DNA of 64,000 nucleotides from CADEDV01 sp048498035 (lineage in GTDB: Bacteria; Bacteroidota; Bacteroidia; Chitinophagales; Chitinophagaceae): the NCBI GenBank assembly GCA_048498035.1, contig JBEHYT010000018.1, positions 1 to 64,000 on the forward strand, written 5' to 3'. Shown here in pieces: positions 8,628 to 17,666 of this stretch; the stretch's first letter is position 1, and every line of letters begins with the position of its first letter. The notes beneath the pieces are model-generated. The model did no database searches. It worked only from the letters and a program-made list of their open reading frames with translations, and was not told the origin of the DNA. Both the position numbers and the translations under genes were made by a program.

Positions 8628-10589
8628 ATGAAAAATATCCTGGTAATGCTTGCTTTCTGTTTGGAAACCCTGGTTGCAATAGGACAGGAGCCGTCGATTC
8701 CCATTTATACCGGAGCAGATCTTGGTTTGCAGTATCGAAAAAGCGAGTCTGTGTTTCGCATCTGGGCGCCGCTTGCCAGCGATGCAGAATTACGCTTGTA
8801 TAAGACCGGCGACGGTGGCGCACCGCTTACGATTTACCCGATGCAAAAAGATAAAGCGGGTACCTGGGTACTTAGGCTTCGCGGTAACCGGGAAGGTCTT
8901 TATTATACCGTGCGGGTGAAAAATAACGGTACCTGGAGTAATGAAGTGGTTGATCCGTACGCGAAAGCGGTAGGGGTGAATGGCAAAAGGGCAATGATCG
9001 TGAACCTCGCCAGCACCAATCCCTCATCGTGGGCGGCAGATGGCGGTCAGCCGCTGCAACATCCTACCGATGCTATCCTGTACGAACTCAGCATCCGGGA
9101 TGCAACAATGAGTGCATCTTCCGGTGTGAAGCACAAGGGTAAATACCTGGGGCTTGCAGAAAGTGGTACGGTGAATGCGGATGGACTATCGACCGGGCTT
9201 GATCATATTGCCGACATGGGCGTTACGCATGTGCACCTGCTGCCATTTTTTGATTTTAATTCAATTGACGAATCCAGTGCTCATCCATCCTATAACTGGG
9301 GTTATGACCCGTTGAATTATTATGCGCCGGAAGGATCATTTGCAAGCGATGCGTATGATGGAAAAGTACGCATAAGGGAGTTAAAAGAAATGATAGCTGC
9401 CTTTCACCGTAAAAAATTGAATGTCGTAATGGATGTGGTGTTTAACCATACCTCATCTGCCAGCGCATCAGCCTTCCAGCAACTGGTACCCGGATATTAT
9501 TACCGCCATACGGCGGATGGACGGCTGTCTGACGCCACGGCCTGTGGCAATGAAACCGCAAGTGAACAACCGATGATGCGGAAATTTATGATCGATTGTA
9601 TGCTGTTCTGGATGAACGAATATCATATTGATGGTTTCCGAATGGACCTCATGGGTGTGCATGATATTAAAACGATCAACGAACTATCACAGGCATTACA
9701 TAAGGCTAATCCGAACGTATTAATCTATGGGGAGGGATGGACAGCCGGAGCTTCTCCACTTGCGGATTCATTGCGCGCCCTGAAAGCCAATGTTTCTGCG
9801 TTGGAAGGCGTGGCCGTTTTTAGCGACGATCTGCGCGACGGCATCAAGGGAAGTGTATTCGATTCGCATGATCGCGGATTTGTAAGCGGTAAAACCGGTA
9901 TGGAAGAAAGCATCAAATTCGGCCTGGCGGCCGCCTGCCCGCATCCACAGGTTAATTACAACCTGGTTAATTATTCCCACGCTGCTTACGCTACCGCGCC
10001 ATCGCAGGTGATCAACTATGCTTCCTGTCACGACAACAATACCTTGTGGGACAAACTGGCTATTTCGGTTCCGAATGCGTCTGAAGGGGACCGGATCCAA
10101 ATGCAGAAACTGGCATTGTCTATTGTATTAACGGCGCAGGGAATTCCGTTCCTGCATGCAGGAACAGAGTTTTTGCGGAGCAAACAAGGGGTTGAAAATT
10201 CCTATAAAAGCTCCGATAGTATCAATGCGATCGACTGGGATCGTAAAACCAGGTACCGTGAAGTAACCGATTATGTAAGAGATTTGATTCAACTCCGAAA
10301 AGAGCATCCTGCGTTCCGGCTGGCCACAGCCGCTGCGGTTTCGAAGGATATCAAATTTACAACACTGGCACCCGGGGTATTATCATACCAGGTTGACGGA
10401 GCAGCTTGTGGCGATAGCTGGTCATCGATCCAGGTTCTTTTTAATGGCACGGATCAAACGCTGGAAATGGCAGGAGCGGCAGGCTGGCAGTCTGTTGTTT
10501 TAAGTAATAGTTTTGTAAAACATCCGGGTGATGTGGGCGGTGTAATGCTGAAGCTGTTGCCGCATACCTGTACTATTCTTCATCGATAG
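8628..10589 (+). CDS. pulA: Type I pullulanase (GH13)
   Basis: Debranching enzyme cleaving alpha-1,6 links in pullulan, starch or glycogen. The 653-residue protein has a signal peptide (about residues 1-19), a CBM48-type beta-sandwich at about 35-110, then the GH13 barrel. The type I pullulanase signature YNWGYDP is at 222-228; the nucleophile is D340 (DGFRMDL), the acid/base E369 (YGEGW), and the third carboxylate lies in the ASCHDN stretch near 466. The signal peptide lacks a lipobox, so a periplasmic location is likely. A lipoprotein gene follows after four bases. It sits far from the glycogen cluster at 53-64 kb but fits the same alpha-glucan economy. Confidence 0.93.
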   Translation: MKNILVMLAFCLETLVAIGQEPSIPIYTGADLGLQYRKSESVFRIWAPLASDAELRLYKTGDGGAPLTIYPMQKDKAGTWVLRLRGNREGLYYTVRVKNNGTWSNEVVDPYAKAVGVNGKRAMIVNLASTNPSSWAADGGQPLQHPTDAILYELSIRDATMSASSGVKHKGKYLGLAESGTVNADGLSTGLDHIADMGVTHVHLLPFFDFNSIDESSAHPSYNWGYDPLNYYAPEGSFASDAYDGKVRIRELKEMIAAFHRKKLNVVMDVVFNHTSSASASAFQQLVPGYYYRHTADGRLSDATACGNETASEQPMMRKFMIDCMLFWMNEYHIDGFRMDLMGVHDIKTINELSQALHKANPNVLIYGEGWTAGASPLADSLRALKANVSALEGVAVFSDDLRDGIKGSVFDSHDRGFVSGKTGMEESIKFGLAAACPHPQVNYNLVNYSHAAYATAPSQVINYASCHDNNTLWDKLAISVPNASEGDRIQMQKLALSIVLTAQGIPFLHAGTEFLRSKQGVENSYKSSDSINAIDWDRKTRYREVTDYVRDLIQLRKEHPAFRLATAAAVSKDIKFTTLAPGVLSYQVDGAACGDSWSSIQVLFNGTDQTLEMAGAAGWQSVVLSNSFVKHPGDVGGVMLKLLPHTCTILHR

Positions 10590-10593
10590 CCAT

Positions 10594-10935
10594 ATGGTTA
10601 AAATCTTATTACTTTTTTGTGCAATATCGCTTTCCGGTTGCATTACGGGGAAAGTGCTGCGGGCCAAACAAACCAATTACCTGTTTGATACCTATTTTGT
10701 TGCCGACCAACACAAGTTCAGGATTTACCAATATCTTATATTCAGGTTAACGACCACTTCCGGGAGGTATGTTGCAAGTGGCGATACGCTTTATTTACTG
10801 GAACCTTCAAAAAAGGGAGCGATTCCAAGATCCAGTAGCTATGCAGTAATCGATTCCGCCAGGGGAGCCTTATATTATTTTTCAAACGATAATATTGAAC
10901 CGCAAAGGTTTGATCTTTGGGGACGTGGCCGTTAA
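10594..10935 (+). CDS. Small lipoprotein of unknown function
   Basis: A 113-residue protein with a lipoprotein signal ending in the lipobox LSGC (Cys16). The mature part is short, mainly beta by pattern, with several Tyr/Phe and no recognised domain. It starts four bases after the pullulanase stop, so it should be co-transcribed and possibly translationally coupled. The link to glucan use rests on position only. Confidence 0.7.
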   Translation: MVKILLLFCAISLSGCITGKVLRAKQTNYLFDTYFVADQHKFRIYQYLIFRLTTTSGRYVASGDTLYLLEPSKKGAIPRSSSYAVIDSARGALYYFSNDNIEPQRFDLWGRGR

Positions 10936-10961
10936 AAAAGAAAAGCCGCTAAAAAGCGACT
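10934..10961 (-). terminator. Rho-independent terminator (minus strand)
   Basis: Read on the minus strand, AGTCGCT pairs with AGCGGCT (one G-T pair) around TTTT and is followed by a T-rich run. It ends the glycine-zipper lipoprotein gene and overlaps the stop of the convergent lipoprotein gene. Confidence 0.7.
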
Positions 10962-11015
10962 CTTCCTGTGTGAAAATTCAATCATCAACCAAAACTCAAA
11001 CTTTTATAGATGCTC

Positions 11016-11429
11016 CTAGTGTACGCGACCATCTTTTTTATCCTGATCTCTACCAATCACATAACCACCACCACCACCAATTACGGTTCCGATGGCCGCA
11101 CCAGCAGCACGATTCTTTTTATTAATTACAGCACCTAATACACCACCTGTTACACCACCGATCACGGCATATTTAGCTGATTTACTCCAACCCTTTTTCT
11201 CAACTACCGGCGCTTGCTGCGCGGGCGCAGGTTGTGTTACAACAACTGTCTTGGTTTGTGTTTGAACAGGCTCTTTTGCTGTTGCATCTTTCCATTGTTG
11301 ATAATCGGCCAGGCCAATTGTATCTGCAGGGTTGATTTTGCTTTCATCGGCAACACGATTACGGTTGCACGCTGTCATCACAACAGCAGCTGCTGCTGCA
11401 ACAAACATTACGGTAAATACTTTTTTCAT
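11016..11429 (-). CDS. Glycine-zipper lipoprotein
   Basis: A 137-residue protein. I place the start at the ATG at 11429 because it begins a clean lipoprotein signal (MKKVFTVMF to MTAC); an upstream in-frame start adds 22 poorly fitting residues. A Gln/Pro/Val-rich linker (about 50-85) leads to a C-terminal glycine zipper (GGVTGGVLGAVINKK, then GAAIGTVIGGGGGYVIG), the YMGG/Rick_17kDa-like pattern of small outer-membrane lipoproteins. It ends in a charged Lys/Asp segment. Function is unknown, with envelope stability the usual guess. It has its own terminator on each side and is monocistronic. Confidence 0.8.
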   Translation of the reverse strand: MKKVFTVMFVAAAAAVVMTACNRNRVADESKINPADTIGLADYQQWKDATAKEPVQTQTKTVVVTQPAPAQQAPVVEKKGWSKSAKYAVIGGVTGGVLGAVINKKNRAAGAAIGTVIGGGGGYVIGRDQDKKDGRVH

Positions 11430-11535
11430 AACTGTAGTTTTTAGTAAAAAACAAATCCGTGGTGTATAAAACCAAAAAGATGCCATAGTTGCCAAAACCT
11501 GTTAAAGACCTGTGGAAAGGAATTGTAATAAATTG

Positions 11536-11565
11536 AAAAAGAGCCGCTTATTAAACGGCTCTTTT
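11536..11565. terminator. Bidirectional rho-independent terminator
   Basis: AAAAGAGCCG and CGGCTCTTTT form a perfect 10-bp stem around a 10-base AT-rich loop. It can act on either strand; on the minus strand it follows the DUF1343 gene. Confidence 0.85.
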
Positions 11566-11631
11566 AACAGGCTCTATTTCCACACGTGGGTAATCGCGGT
11601 CAAAAAGTGTGGAATTCAGTTGTCTGGATAA

Positions 11632-12861
11632 TCAGTCTTTGTACAATAAATATTTCTTTCTCATTTCTTTATACTGTGAAAGGCCGGGTTCCCAGCTTTT
11701 GCGAATTTCTTCTTCACTTGCGCCGTTGATGATCTGTTGTTTAAACTCGGACACACCGGCAAGTTTATCGATACTTCCGATCTCCTTACTAAGCTTGTGA
11801 TCAAAGAATTTTTCTTTTTCGGGGAATGCTTTATACAATTCCATCATCCAGGAGAGATTGATCTTCCTGGATTTCATCAATTTTTTAATATCCGTATTGC
11901 GAAGGTCCAGTCCATAACATTCCTGGTCCATAAAAAGAGGAGTTTCACTCATTCCTTTAATAGAATGGGGCGTGAATGAAAAGTTGTACTTCCCTTTTAG
12001 CATCGGAGCGCCTAATACCGTGAAGGGATAATAGGTGCCACGACCGTGGTTGAGATAGGTTCCTTCAAACAGGCAGGTGGAAGGATAGAGCATAATAGAG
12101 AGTTGCGTGTTCAGATTCGGCGAAGGTTTTACGGGCAATTCATAGTACATACTATGGTCATAGTTAGCAACCGGAATAATCTTGAGGTCGCATTTTACTT
12201 TTCCCGTTAGCCAACCTTCTCCATTGGCCATTTGTGCAAATTCAGCAACAGTAAGTCCGTGCGCAATGGGAATCGGGAACATGCCGATACCGGATTTGAG
12301 CGACATATCCAGGACCGGGCCATCTACAAAATAGCCGTTTGGATTGGGACGGTCGAGTATCATTAATGTTTTATCAGACTCGGCACAGCTTTCCATTACG
12401 CGTGACAATACATTGATATTGGTATAAAAACGGCAGCCCACATCCTGGAGGTCATAGATGACTACATCTACATTTGCCAGGTCTTCCTTACTGGGTTTCT
12501 TTTTGGCGCCGTACAGGGAGATGATTGGGATGCCGGTGGCAGAATCAATTTCGTCAGACACGGTTACACCCGCACTCGCATTGCCACGAAAGCCGTGCTC
12601 GGGTCCAAATACTTTAACAATGTTAATCCCGATTGCCTGTAAACTGTCTACAAGATGCCGGTGTCCAATAATGGTGGTAGGGTTACCTACAACGGCTACG
12701 CGCTTGCCGCGCAGGTACGGAACATATAATTCCGTTTGATCAGCACCGGTAATAATTGGTTTGGCCGGTGTGGGAGTTATATGGCTACAGGACGTATCAC
12801 TGGGTGTGTACACTACTGCAGCAATGGCTGCGATACAGGAAATAAACAGGCTGGATTTCAT
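11632..12861 (-). CDS. DUF1343 protein, NamZ-like exo-beta-N-acetylmuramidase
   Basis: A 409-residue exported protein. After a signal peptide (about 1-20, with a Cys at 24) comes the DUF1343 domain: VGNPTTIIGHRHLVD, the signature FGPEHGFRG near residue 85, then YDLQDVGCRFYT and LDRPNPNG. The family includes the Bacillus YbbC/NamZ enzyme (GH171), which releases terminal MurNAc from peptidoglycan fragments. By analogy this is a periplasmic muropeptide-processing enzyme. The EHGFRG residues thought to be catalytic are intact. No nagZ or murQ gene is nearby, so its place in recycling rests on family membership. Confidence 0.9.
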   Translation of the reverse strand: MKSSLFISCIAAIAAVVYTPSDTSCSHITPTPAKPIITGADQTELYVPYLRGKRVAVVGNPTTIIGHRHLVDSLQAIGINIVKVFGPEHGFRGNASAGVTVSDEIDSATGIPIISLYGAKKKPSKEDLANVDVVIYDLQDVGCRFYTNINVLSRVMESCAESDKTLMILDRPNPNGYFVDGPVLDMSLKSGIGMFPIPIAHGLTVAEFAQMANGEGWLTGKVKCDLKIIPVANYDHSMYYELPVKPSPNLNTQLSIMLYPSTCLFEGTYLNHGRGTYYPFTVLGAPMLKGKYNFSFTPHSIKGMSETPLFMDQECYGLDLRNTDIKKLMKSRKINLSWMMELYKAFPEKEKFFDHKLSKEIGSIDKLAGVSEFKQQIINGASEEEIRKSWEPGLSQYKEMRKKYLLYKD

Positions 12862-13161
12862 ACGGGCTATTTATTGTTTCGTGAAATGGACTGTAAAATA
12901 GGAAAACTTTATGGCGGATTGCCTTGCGTTTTTTTGCGGTTGCTTTTAGTAGTGCAAAAATAAAATGCAGTGTTGTAATTGATCGGGAACAAATAATCGC
13001 TGTCATCGCCCAATCCTACGCTTCATCGGCGGTAAATACAATTCATGCACATGGGCATGGGTGGTAGTGGTTTAAGTTTTTTTCTTTGCTATATATCAAA
13101 ACCCCGGTTATAAAACCAGGGAATTGATTTTAGTCATTTTATTTTAAACCTTATCAACAGT
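12862..13161. other. 300-base intergenic region, divergent promoters expected
   Basis: No supported gene. It separates the DUF1343 gene (minus) from the beta-barrel gene (plus). I see a TTTCTTTGC run near 13080 and an imperfect hairpin (CCCCGGTT with AACCAGGG) near 13102-13121, neither strong enough to name. No tRNA-like fold was noticed. Confidence 0.4.
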
Positions 13162-13830
13162 ATGAAAAAAATTACAATTTTCGTCGTTGCGGCGTTGATC
13201 TCCGCTTCTTCTTTTGCTCAATTTTCTGTAGGACTTCAGGCCACCGGCAACCTGGCCAGTGCAAATCTCAAAACGTCTTATACAGATTTCAACCTGTCAA
13301 AATCGAGCCAGCTAAAACCCGGCGCAGGTGTGGTTGCCGCATTCCGGTTCAATAATCACATTGAACTCAGGGCTGCTGCCAACTACCTGGAGCAGGGTGG
13401 TAAATTCACATACGTTACCGATGATGCATCGGTAAATGCAAAGATGGAAAACACATTGCAGTACGTACAGGTGCCTGTTCACCTTGTATATGGAATAAAG
13501 CTGGCCGGTGTTCGGTTCTTTGGTGGTATTGGCGGCTATGCTTCTTATGGCATAAGCGGTAAAACAAAATCCACAGTTACTTATGATGCAGACGGTTCTC
13601 CGATTGAGTACACAGAAGACACCAAGGCTTTTGATAAAGAGGAAGATGGTGGTGCTAATCTTCGTCGCGCTGATTTTGGCGCCAGCGCCATTGCAGGACT
13701 TGAACTGCGCGGCGGTCTTTTTGCGCATATTGGCTACCAGCTTGGGCTCTCAAATATTTCACGGGATGAAGACACCAAGTACAGGAATCGTGGCGCACAA
13801 TTGACGATTGGTTATTACCTGTTTCGTTAA
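13162..13830 (+). CDS. Outer-membrane beta-barrel protein (PorT-like family)
   Basis: A 222-residue protein with a clear signal peptide (about 1-19, cleavage at SSFAQ). The mature part alternates polar and hydrophobic residues in strands with Gly/Tyr/Phe-rich turns (for example GVRFFGGIGGYASYGISG), and the last strand ends in an aromatic (YYLFR), as expected for a small eight-stranded barrel. It resembles the broad Bacteroidota PorT/OMP_b-brl_2 group, whose members mostly lack known function. It stands alone and is followed by a terminator shared with the convergent SDR gene. Confidence 0.82.
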   Translation: MKKITIFVVAALISASSFAQFSVGLQATGNLASANLKTSYTDFNLSKSSQLKPGAGVVAAFRFNNHIELRAAANYLEQGGKFTYVTDDASVNAKMENTLQYVQVPVHLVYGIKLAGVRFFGGIGGYASYGISGKTKSTVTYDADGSPIEYTEDTKAFDKEEDGGANLRRADFGASAIAGLELRGGLFAHIGYQLGLSNISRDEDTKYRNRGAQLTIGYYLFR

Positions 13831-13875
13831 TGCGCTTGGGGTTTATAAGCAAGGTTTAGGTTGAGGTTCATTGGA

Positions 13876-13910
13876 GAAAAAAGGGGTGCCCGTAAGCACC
13901 CTCTTTTTTT
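13876..13910. terminator. Bidirectional terminator between convergent genes
   Basis: GGGTGC pairs with GCACCC, extended by a G-T pair, with an A run before it and a seven-T run after it. It serves the beta-barrel gene and can also act on the convergent SDR gene. Confidence 0.75.
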
Positions 13911-14677
13911 CAGGAGTTGATTCCCCCGCTTACTTCAATACGTTGGCTATTGATCCACGCGGCATCCTGCGTACAGAGAAATGCCACCACGCCACCGATA
14001 TCGTCTGCGGTGCCCACACGGCCAAGCGGCGACAACCCGCTAAGGCGTGCCTTCATCTGTGGGTTATTGCGGATAGCTGCATTGTTGAAATCTGTTTCAA
14101 CAGGGCCAGGGGCAACCACGTTGGCGCCAATTCCTTTTTCTCCCAGTTCGCGGGCCAGGTAGCGCGTAAACACTTCAATGGCGCCTTTCATAGAGGCGTA
14201 TACGGAGTACCCGGGATTGCAGAACCGCGTAGTTCCGGATGAAATATTAATGATGCGGCCACCGGAATTGAGCAGGGGCACGCATTGCTGCGTTAAAAAG
14301 AAAACGCCTTTAAAATGGACGTTCATAAAATCATCAAACAACGATTCCGTTACATCTGTAAAAGGAACGGTGGCGCCCATGCCCGCATTATTGATGAGGA
14401 AATCGAAATGTTCAGTATTCCAGTTGTTCTTCAGACAGTCGCGGAGCAACGGTAAAAAATTGCCAACGGCATTTGCCTGGGCCAGGTCGAGTGGCAGCGC
14501 TGCAGCCTTGCGGCCCGTTTGTTGAATTGCGTTTACCACGGCTTCAGCTTCCTGTTGCTGGCTTCGCCAGGTGATGATTACATCTATTCCTTTTTCTGCA
14601 ATGCGAAGCGCCATGTCTTTTCCAAGCCCACGGCTTCCGCCGGTGACCAACGCGATTTTCGAGGTGTTATCTGGCAT
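13910..14677 (-). CDS. Short-chain dehydrogenase/reductase (SDR)
   Basis: A 255-residue classical SDR, NAD(P)-dependent. Seen: cofactor motif TGGSRGLG (12-19), NNAG (96-99), catalytic Ser147, Tyr160 and Lys164 (YxxxK as YASMK), and a C-terminal substrate loop. FabG-like length, but no fatty-acid genes are nearby, so the substrate is open. An AraC-type regulator is encoded 85 bases upstream on the same strand, a common arrangement in which the regulator controls the reductase. Confidence 0.92.
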   Translation of the reverse strand: MPDNTSKIALVTGGSRGLGKDMALRIAEKGIDVIITWRSQQQEAEAVVNAIQQTGRKAAALPLDLAQANAVGNFLPLLRDCLKNNWNTEHFDFLINNAGMGATVPFTDVTESLFDDFMNVHFKGVFFLTQQCVPLLNSGGRIINISSGTTRFCNPGYSVYASMKGAIEVFTRYLARELGEKGIGANVVAPGPVETDFNNAAIRNNPQMKARLSGLSPLGRVGTADDIGGVVAFLCTQDAAWINSQRIEVSGGINS

Positions 14678-14762
14678 ATATCAGTTTTTATGGTACAAAG
14701 TTCATCCCTGCACGTGGAATAAAAATGGTGAGTAGTACAGAATTATTGGTGACTGTTTCCGG

Positions 14763-15137
14763 TTAAATGCCCGCCAGCTGCTGTCGGTACTGCCGGGGTG
14801 TAATGCCGGTAAAGTGTTTGAAAAACTTGGTAAAATTCGAGGGATCGTAGGTGAGGCGAATGGCGATATCTCCAATGGAAAGTTGCGGTTCCTGCAGCAA
14901 CTCCTGCGCAATGGTCACCAGGCGTTGTTCGTAAAAGTAACAGGCTGTTTTGCCGGTCAGTTCTTTGACGGTATTACTAAGATGAGTGGGATGAATATGA
15001 AGCAGCGCGGCAAAATCACGTATTTCCAGGGCCTGGTCGGTTTTACCTTCTTTAAGATCATTGAGATGTTTATCAAGCTGCTTGAAATAGGCGGTTATGA
15101 GTTGTTGACCGCGGTAGGATACCACTGTTGGGTTCAT
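14763..15137 (-). CDS. Short AraC-type transcriptional regulator
   Basis: A 124-residue protein consisting almost only of the AraC DNA-binding domain: first helix-turn-helix at about 42-62 (FAALLHIHPTHLSNTVKE), second at about 88-110 (IGDIAIRLTYDPSNFTKFFK), ending in the typical TPRQYR. The usual N-terminal sensing domain is absent, leaving only about 40 residues before the first helix. This may be a natural single-domain form. The likely target is the SDR gene just downstream or its own promoter. Confidence 0.88.
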   Translation of the reverse strand: MNPTVVSYRGQQLITAYFKQLDKHLNDLKEGKTDQALEIRDFAALLHIHPTHLSNTVKELTGKTACYFYEQRLVTIAQELLQEPQLSIGDIAIRLTYDPSNFTKFFKHFTGITPRQYRQQLAGI

Positions 15138-15199
15138 TCTACAAAGATACGAAAAAGCGAAAATATTTTCTTAACCTATTGATTTTTAAATAGATGCAG

Positions 15200-15445
15200 C
15201 TATTTTCTGCGATCAACATTTTTCCCGAGATAGTAGCCTGCCACGCCGGCGATAATGGAGATAGCGGCAATGGGTAGCCATGCGCCGTCGAAAATAAAAT
15301 AGCTGATAAAGAGTCCTGCTACAAAACCCATCACTGCAAAAACGGAAGTGGCCTTACTGCGCGGTGCGGAGGCACTTGCATCCTGGCGATGTTTGAATTG
15401 TTCCAGGTGTTGTTTGTGTTTTCGCCGGTGGTGAGTGCGTGCCAT
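15200..15445 (-). CDS. Small membrane protein with two TM segments
   Basis: An 81-residue protein. I set the start at the ATG at 15445, which opens a His/Lys/Arg-rich cytoplasmic segment (MARTHHRRKHKQHLEQF); an upstream in-frame start adds 45 unlikely residues. Two hydrophobic segments follow (VFAVMGFVAGLFISYFIF and LPIAAISIIAGVAGYYLG), then a charged tail NVDRRK. No named family is recognised. It lies just upstream of the AraC-type gene with a 62-base gap. Confidence 0.65.
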   Translation of the reverse strand: MARTHHRRKHKQHLEQFKHRQDASASAPRSKATSVFAVMGFVAGLFISYFIFDGAWLPIAAISIIAGVAGYYLGKNVDRRK

Positions 15446-15777
15446 GGTTAAAAGATACGAAAAAATTTGTATGTCGGCAGCGAAGGATTTGTAAAGGAGG
15501 AAGCGTTGCTGGTTTAGCCGGGGATATGCGCAGACGAGAACGGTTTTTAAACGCCGGCGGTTCATTTTTTTCACCTGCAATGACGAGGTTTTCCTGATGG
15601 TATCGGCCGACAGGGAACTTATCTTTATATGGTCTGAAGCTAAAGATATTTTTTCCGTTGGTTACTATGCCTGGAGTAAGAGGTGATTCTTGCCCGGGTT
15701 GTTGAATGCGAGGCGAGTGGTTGGTAAAACGATCCGGGTGACAAGCTTTGGCAGATGACGAAAGGTGGCTGGCAGGA

Positions 15778-15802
15778 GGGGGAGGGAGGGCCCCGCCAGG
15801 GG
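15778..15802 (+). repeat. G-quadruplex-like motif
   Basis: Four G tracts (GGGGG, GGG, GGG, GGGG) separated by loops of 1, 1 and 8 bases satisfy the standard intramolecular G4 pattern on the plus strand. The third loop, CCCCGCCA, could instead pair with the flanking G tracts as a hairpin. Confidence 0.55.
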
Positions 15803-15984
15803 TGATGGTGAGAAAGAAAATGTCGCACGCACAAGATCATGCAATTCGCCGATTGCAGGAGCCTTTATCATGTTGGTGATTCTACTTCCCGCACCAAACT
15901 GTAAGTGCCGACAACCCGTTTTCATTTAGTACAACCCAATCCCCGCCCGTCCACCCATCATAAACTTGATACACTAACAATCGT

Positions 15985-15992
15985 TATCTTTG
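15985..15992 (+). promoter_or_regulatory. -7 promoter box of the thiolase gene (leaderless candidate)
   Basis: TATCTTTG is an exact TAnnTTTG match and ends three bases before the ATG at 15996. A TTG at 15966-15968 lies 16 bases upstream. Transcription would begin at or next to the start codon. Confidence 0.65.
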
Positions 15993-15995
15993 CGT

Positions 15996-17180
15996 ATGCA
16001 ATCACAAGAAGTATTTATCGTATCGGCGGTTCGTACCCCGATAGGCAGTTTTGGCGGAAGTTTGAAAGACATTTCCGCAACCAAATTAGGAGCTGTAGCC
16101 ATCAAAGCCGCTGTGGAACGCGCCGGCATCCAACCCGGACAGGTGCAGGATGTATTAATGGGCTGCGTGATCCAGGCGAACCTCGGACAGGCACCCGCCC
16201 GGCAGGCGGCAAAGTTTGCCGGTTTACCCAATGAAGTTAATTGTACCACGGTAAATAAAGTATGCGCCAGCGGTATGAAAGCGATTGCTCAAGGCGCCCA
16301 AAGCATCCTGCTCGGCGATGCCAGTGTGGTGGTAGCCGGTGGTATGGAAAACATGAGCAGTGTTCCGTTTTACGCCGACAGCATGCGGTGGGGAAATAAA
16401 TATGGTAATGCAGTATTGATCGACGGGCTGGCCAAAGACGGACTTACAGACGTGTATGATGGCAAAGCCATGGGAAATGCGGCAGAGTTGTGCGCAAAGG
16501 AATGTGGCATCTCCCGCGAGGAACAGGATGCCTTTGCCGTGGCGAGCTACCAGCGAAGCCAGGCGGCGTGGGACAAGGGTGCGTTTAAAGATGAAGTTGT
16601 ACCCGTTGAAATTCCCCAACGCAAGGGTGACCCAGTCCTGTTTGCCAAAGACGAAGAACCATTTAATGTAAAATTTGATAAAATCCCTTCGCTCAACCCG
16701 GCTTTTGAAAAGGGCGGAACCGTTACCGCAGCAAATGCATCTACCATGAACGACGGCGCGGCGGCGCTGGTGTTAATGAGTGGTGAAGAAGTGAAGAAAC
16801 TTGGGCTGAAACCAATCGCTAAAATCATTGGTTATGCTGATGCGGAACAGGCGCCGGAATGGTTTACCACAACGCCTTCCCTGGCCGTGCCAAAAGCGGT
16901 TGCAAAAGCCGGTTTGAAAATGGAAGACATCCAGTATTGGGAGTTGAACGAAGCGTTTGCCGTAGTAGGCATCGAAAATACAAAGCGAATGAAACTGGAT
17001 CCCGCCAAAGTAAACGTACACGGCGGCGCAGTTTCTCTCGGTCACCCGCTTGGAGCCAGCGGCGCGCGGATCATCGTTACACTCATCAACGTTCTTAAGA
17101 CCAACAAAGCCCGCTACGGCGCTGCTGGTATCTGTAACGGCGGTGGCGGCGCTTCGGCCATGGTGATTGAGTTAATTTGA
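15996..17180 (+). CDS. Acetyl-CoA C-acetyltransferase (thiolase)
   Basis: A 394-residue thiolase condensing or cleaving acetoacetyl-CoA-type substrates. Catalytic residues are visible: nucleophilic C90 (NKVCASGMKA), H350 (SLGHPLGASGAR) and C380 (GICNGGGGAS). The N-terminal SAVRTPIGSFGG is typical of acetyl-CoA acetyltransferases (AtoB/PhaA type). I chose the ATG at 15996 and not the TTG two codons earlier, because a perfect promoter box overlaps that TTG. No beta-oxidation, PHB or mevalonate gene is adjacent, so direction of use is open. A repeat-rich non-coding region follows. Confidence 0.95.
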   Translation: MQSQEVFIVSAVRTPIGSFGGSLKDISATKLGAVAIKAAVERAGIQPGQVQDVLMGCVIQANLGQAPARQAAKFAGLPNEVNCTTVNKVCASGMKAIAQGAQSILLGDASVVVAGGMENMSSVPFYADSMRWGNKYGNAVLIDGLAKDGLTDVYDGKAMGNAAELCAKECGISREEQDAFAVASYQRSQAAWDKGAFKDEVVPVEIPQRKGDPVLFAKDEEPFNVKFDKIPSLNPAFEKGGTVTAANASTMNDGAAALVLMSGEEVKKLGLKPIAKIIGYADAEQAPEWFTTTPSLAVPKAVAKAGLKMEDIQYWELNEAFAVVGIENTKRMKLDPAKVNVHGGAVSLGHPLGASGARIIVTLINVLKTNKARYGAAGICNGGGGASAMVIELI

Positions 17181-17666
17181 TAATTCGACCATTCGACAAT
17201 TGAGGGAAGTCTTTAATGTGGCAATGTGAAAGTAAAACCCTGTGAACCTTTGATTGTTTTTTTACGCTTTTAATTTTTATCTATTTACTTTTCACCTTCT
17301 CTTGTGTTCTCTGCGGTTCCCGGCGTTCCTGGCGATACCGCATTTATGAGGAACTTTTTTGTAACGCAAGGCCCGCCAAGGTTTCGCAAAGGCCGCAATA
17401 AAAATTCATTCACTCAGTATTTCATTCTGTTGTTCAAAAGCAATGATAATTTCGGTTGTGCGATAAAATTTTTCTCCGGACACTAGTGATTCACTGGTTC
17501 GATAATTCGGCGATAGAATACGAATCTCATTCGTGTGCTTGATGTGGAAATGAAAACATGCCAGTGCAGTAAATGAAATAATCTAATTGTTCTTTATCAT
17601 CTGTGATCTGTTCTCCATCATCTATTACCTTTCATCTTTCATCTATTATCCATTATCTATTATCTA
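17181..17666. repeat. Composite repeat island between convergent genes
   Basis: No gene. Three parts: ATTCGAC/ATTCG-type short repeats (17181-17203 and around 17498-17515); an imperfect inverted repeat made of short GC-rich units (17301-17342 against 17362-17400); and a degenerate 10-base tandem tract (ATCTATTATC-like) at about 17588-17680, which runs into the last codons of the minus-strand membrane protein gene. Confidence 0.65.

Larger units (their letters stand above)
15446..15995. other. Long intergenic region without a supported gene
   Basis: About 550 bases. Minus-strand reading frames here have atypical composition and no homology I recognise. It contains a G-quadruplex-like motif at 15778-15802 and, at its right end, the thiolase promoter. 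Confidence 0.5.

Noticed and set aside
15665..15925. 86-codon minus-strand frame in the 15.4-16.0 kb gap
   Set aside because: Low-complexity Pro/Leu/Ser run produced by the G-rich motif; no start signal and no family.
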